Part shown: positions 5,817 through 6,206 of the stretch, piece after piece | Numbering within the stretch: position 1 is the stretch's first letter | How the letters are laid out: every line of letters begins with the position of its first letter | Assembly (NCBI GenBank): GCA_030830385.1 | Contig: JAURNA010000281.1 | Span: 1 to 6,206 of the forward strand | Reading direction: 5' to 3' | DNA from: Crocinitomicaceae bacterium | GTDB taxonomy: Bacteria; Bacteroidota; Bacteroidia; Flavobacteriales_D; Crocinitomicaceae | DNA length: 6,206 nucleotides | Position numbers and translations under genes: made by a program | The notes under the pieces: generated by a model | Told to the model about the DNA's origin: nothing | What the model saw: only the letters and a program-made list of their open reading frames with translations | Database searches by the model: none

Positions 5817-6206
5817 ACCAGATTCTGGCAACTTTCTTTTCCGGGTTCCTCATTGGATCTTCTTCGAGAACGTTAAACGTTTCGAAAAACTCCGGACAAT
5901 TCATTAAGGGGCCATTCACCCGATACATTCCCGGTGCGTGTGGATCGTTCGCAATGCGATTTTTCAATTCCTCTTCTGTGTAGTTGATTTTCCACACTTG
6001 AGCATATGCAATGAAAAAGCGCTGGGCGGGTGTGAATCCCATTCTTTTCAATCCCGATTTGAATTCATCCGTTCGCTGATACGCATGAAAAGCCATGATC
6101 AGTCCACCAAGGTCTGCAATGTTTTCTCTCATGGTCAAATCTGGGTTCACACAATGGCCTTCAACCGGGCAAAATCCGGCAAATGTCTCTCCAAGGATCC
6201 CCGTAC
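5815..6206 (-). CDS. M13 family zinc metallopeptidase (neprilysin/PepO type), C-terminal part
   Basis: The gene enters from the right edge, so only the last 129 residues are visible; the frame is open to the edge. M13 enzymes cut short peptides; in Bacteroidota they are usually exported, but the N-terminus is not visible here. The segment begins TGILGETFAGFCPVEG and continues VNPDLTMRENIADLGGL. This carries the third zinc ligand Glu and the following Asp of the usual GENIAD motif, here with Arg in place of the first Gly. Next are FFIAYAQVW and NDPHAPGMYRVNGPL, which hold the conserved His and Arg equivalent to neprilysin H711 and R717, then CPEFFETFNV. The protein ends KKVARIW, matching the family's C-terminal R-[VI]-W tail. 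The HExxH zinc site lies outside the window. A GTG at 6150 is an internal Val codon, not the start. Confidence 0.93.
   Translation of the reverse strand, partial: TGILGETFAGFCPVEGHCVNPDLTMRENIADLGGLIMAFHAYQRTDEFKSGLKRMGFTPAQRFFIAYAQVWKINYTEEELKNRIANDPHAPGMYRVNGPLMNCPEFFETFNVLEEDPMRNPEKKVARIW

Noticed and set aside
1..6206. A new defence, mobile or biosynthetic system
   Set aside because: All genes are typical chromosomal functions of Bacteroidota; no transposase, integrase, repeat array, toxin-antitoxin pair or unusual cluster was seen.

Overview
The window looks like ordinary chromosomal DNA from a member of the Bacteroidota, probably a Flavobacteriales / Fluviicola-like (Crocinitomicaceae-type) bacterium. 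This rests on the gene content: a Bacteroidota-style BshA, a DUF3078 secreted protein, a BatA-like VWA membrane protein without an active amidotransferase centre, and an M13 peptidase ending in an R-I-W type tail. It also rests on moderate GC, no convincing Shine-Dalgarno sequences ahead of the starts, and candidate promoters resembling the Bacteroidota TTG / TANNTTTG type. The genus is inference.

Layout from left to right. (1) bshA (+, 7-1161) encodes the bacillithiol-pathway glycosyltransferase and is essentially complete. (2) A thiolase gene (-, 1175-2353) converges on bshA with only 13 bp between the stops; its intrinsic terminator is embedded in the last codons of bshA. (3) A 97-bp divergent intergenic region carries candidate promoters for both sides and an imperfect palindrome. 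(4) A DUF3078 secreted protein gene (+, 2451-3377) follows. (5) An 89-bp spacer with an inverted repeat leads to (6) a large three-TM periplasmic VWA protein (+, 3467-5539). (7) A 70-bp spacer holds two overlapping small dyads and is followed by (8) a 50-aa uncharacterised protein gene (+, 5610-5762). (9) A strong compound terminator separates it from (10) the 3' part of an M13 (neprilysin/PepO-type) metallopeptidase gene (-, 5815 to the window edge).

The genes do not form an obvious pathway. BshA makes the first bacillithiol intermediate, the thiolase belongs to acyl-CoA metabolism, and DUF3078, the VWA protein and the M13 peptidase are envelope proteins. The three plus-strand genes from 2451 to 5762 could be co-transcribed, but the spacers also contain possible independent signals. 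I see no mobile element, CRISPR array, tRNA, rRNA, or defence or biosynthetic cluster. The points most worth a second look are the coding-embedded terminator, the possible leaderless start of the DUF3078 gene, the mutually exclusive hairpins before the 50-aa gene, and that small protein itself. There is no gene-free stretch longer than 100 bp.
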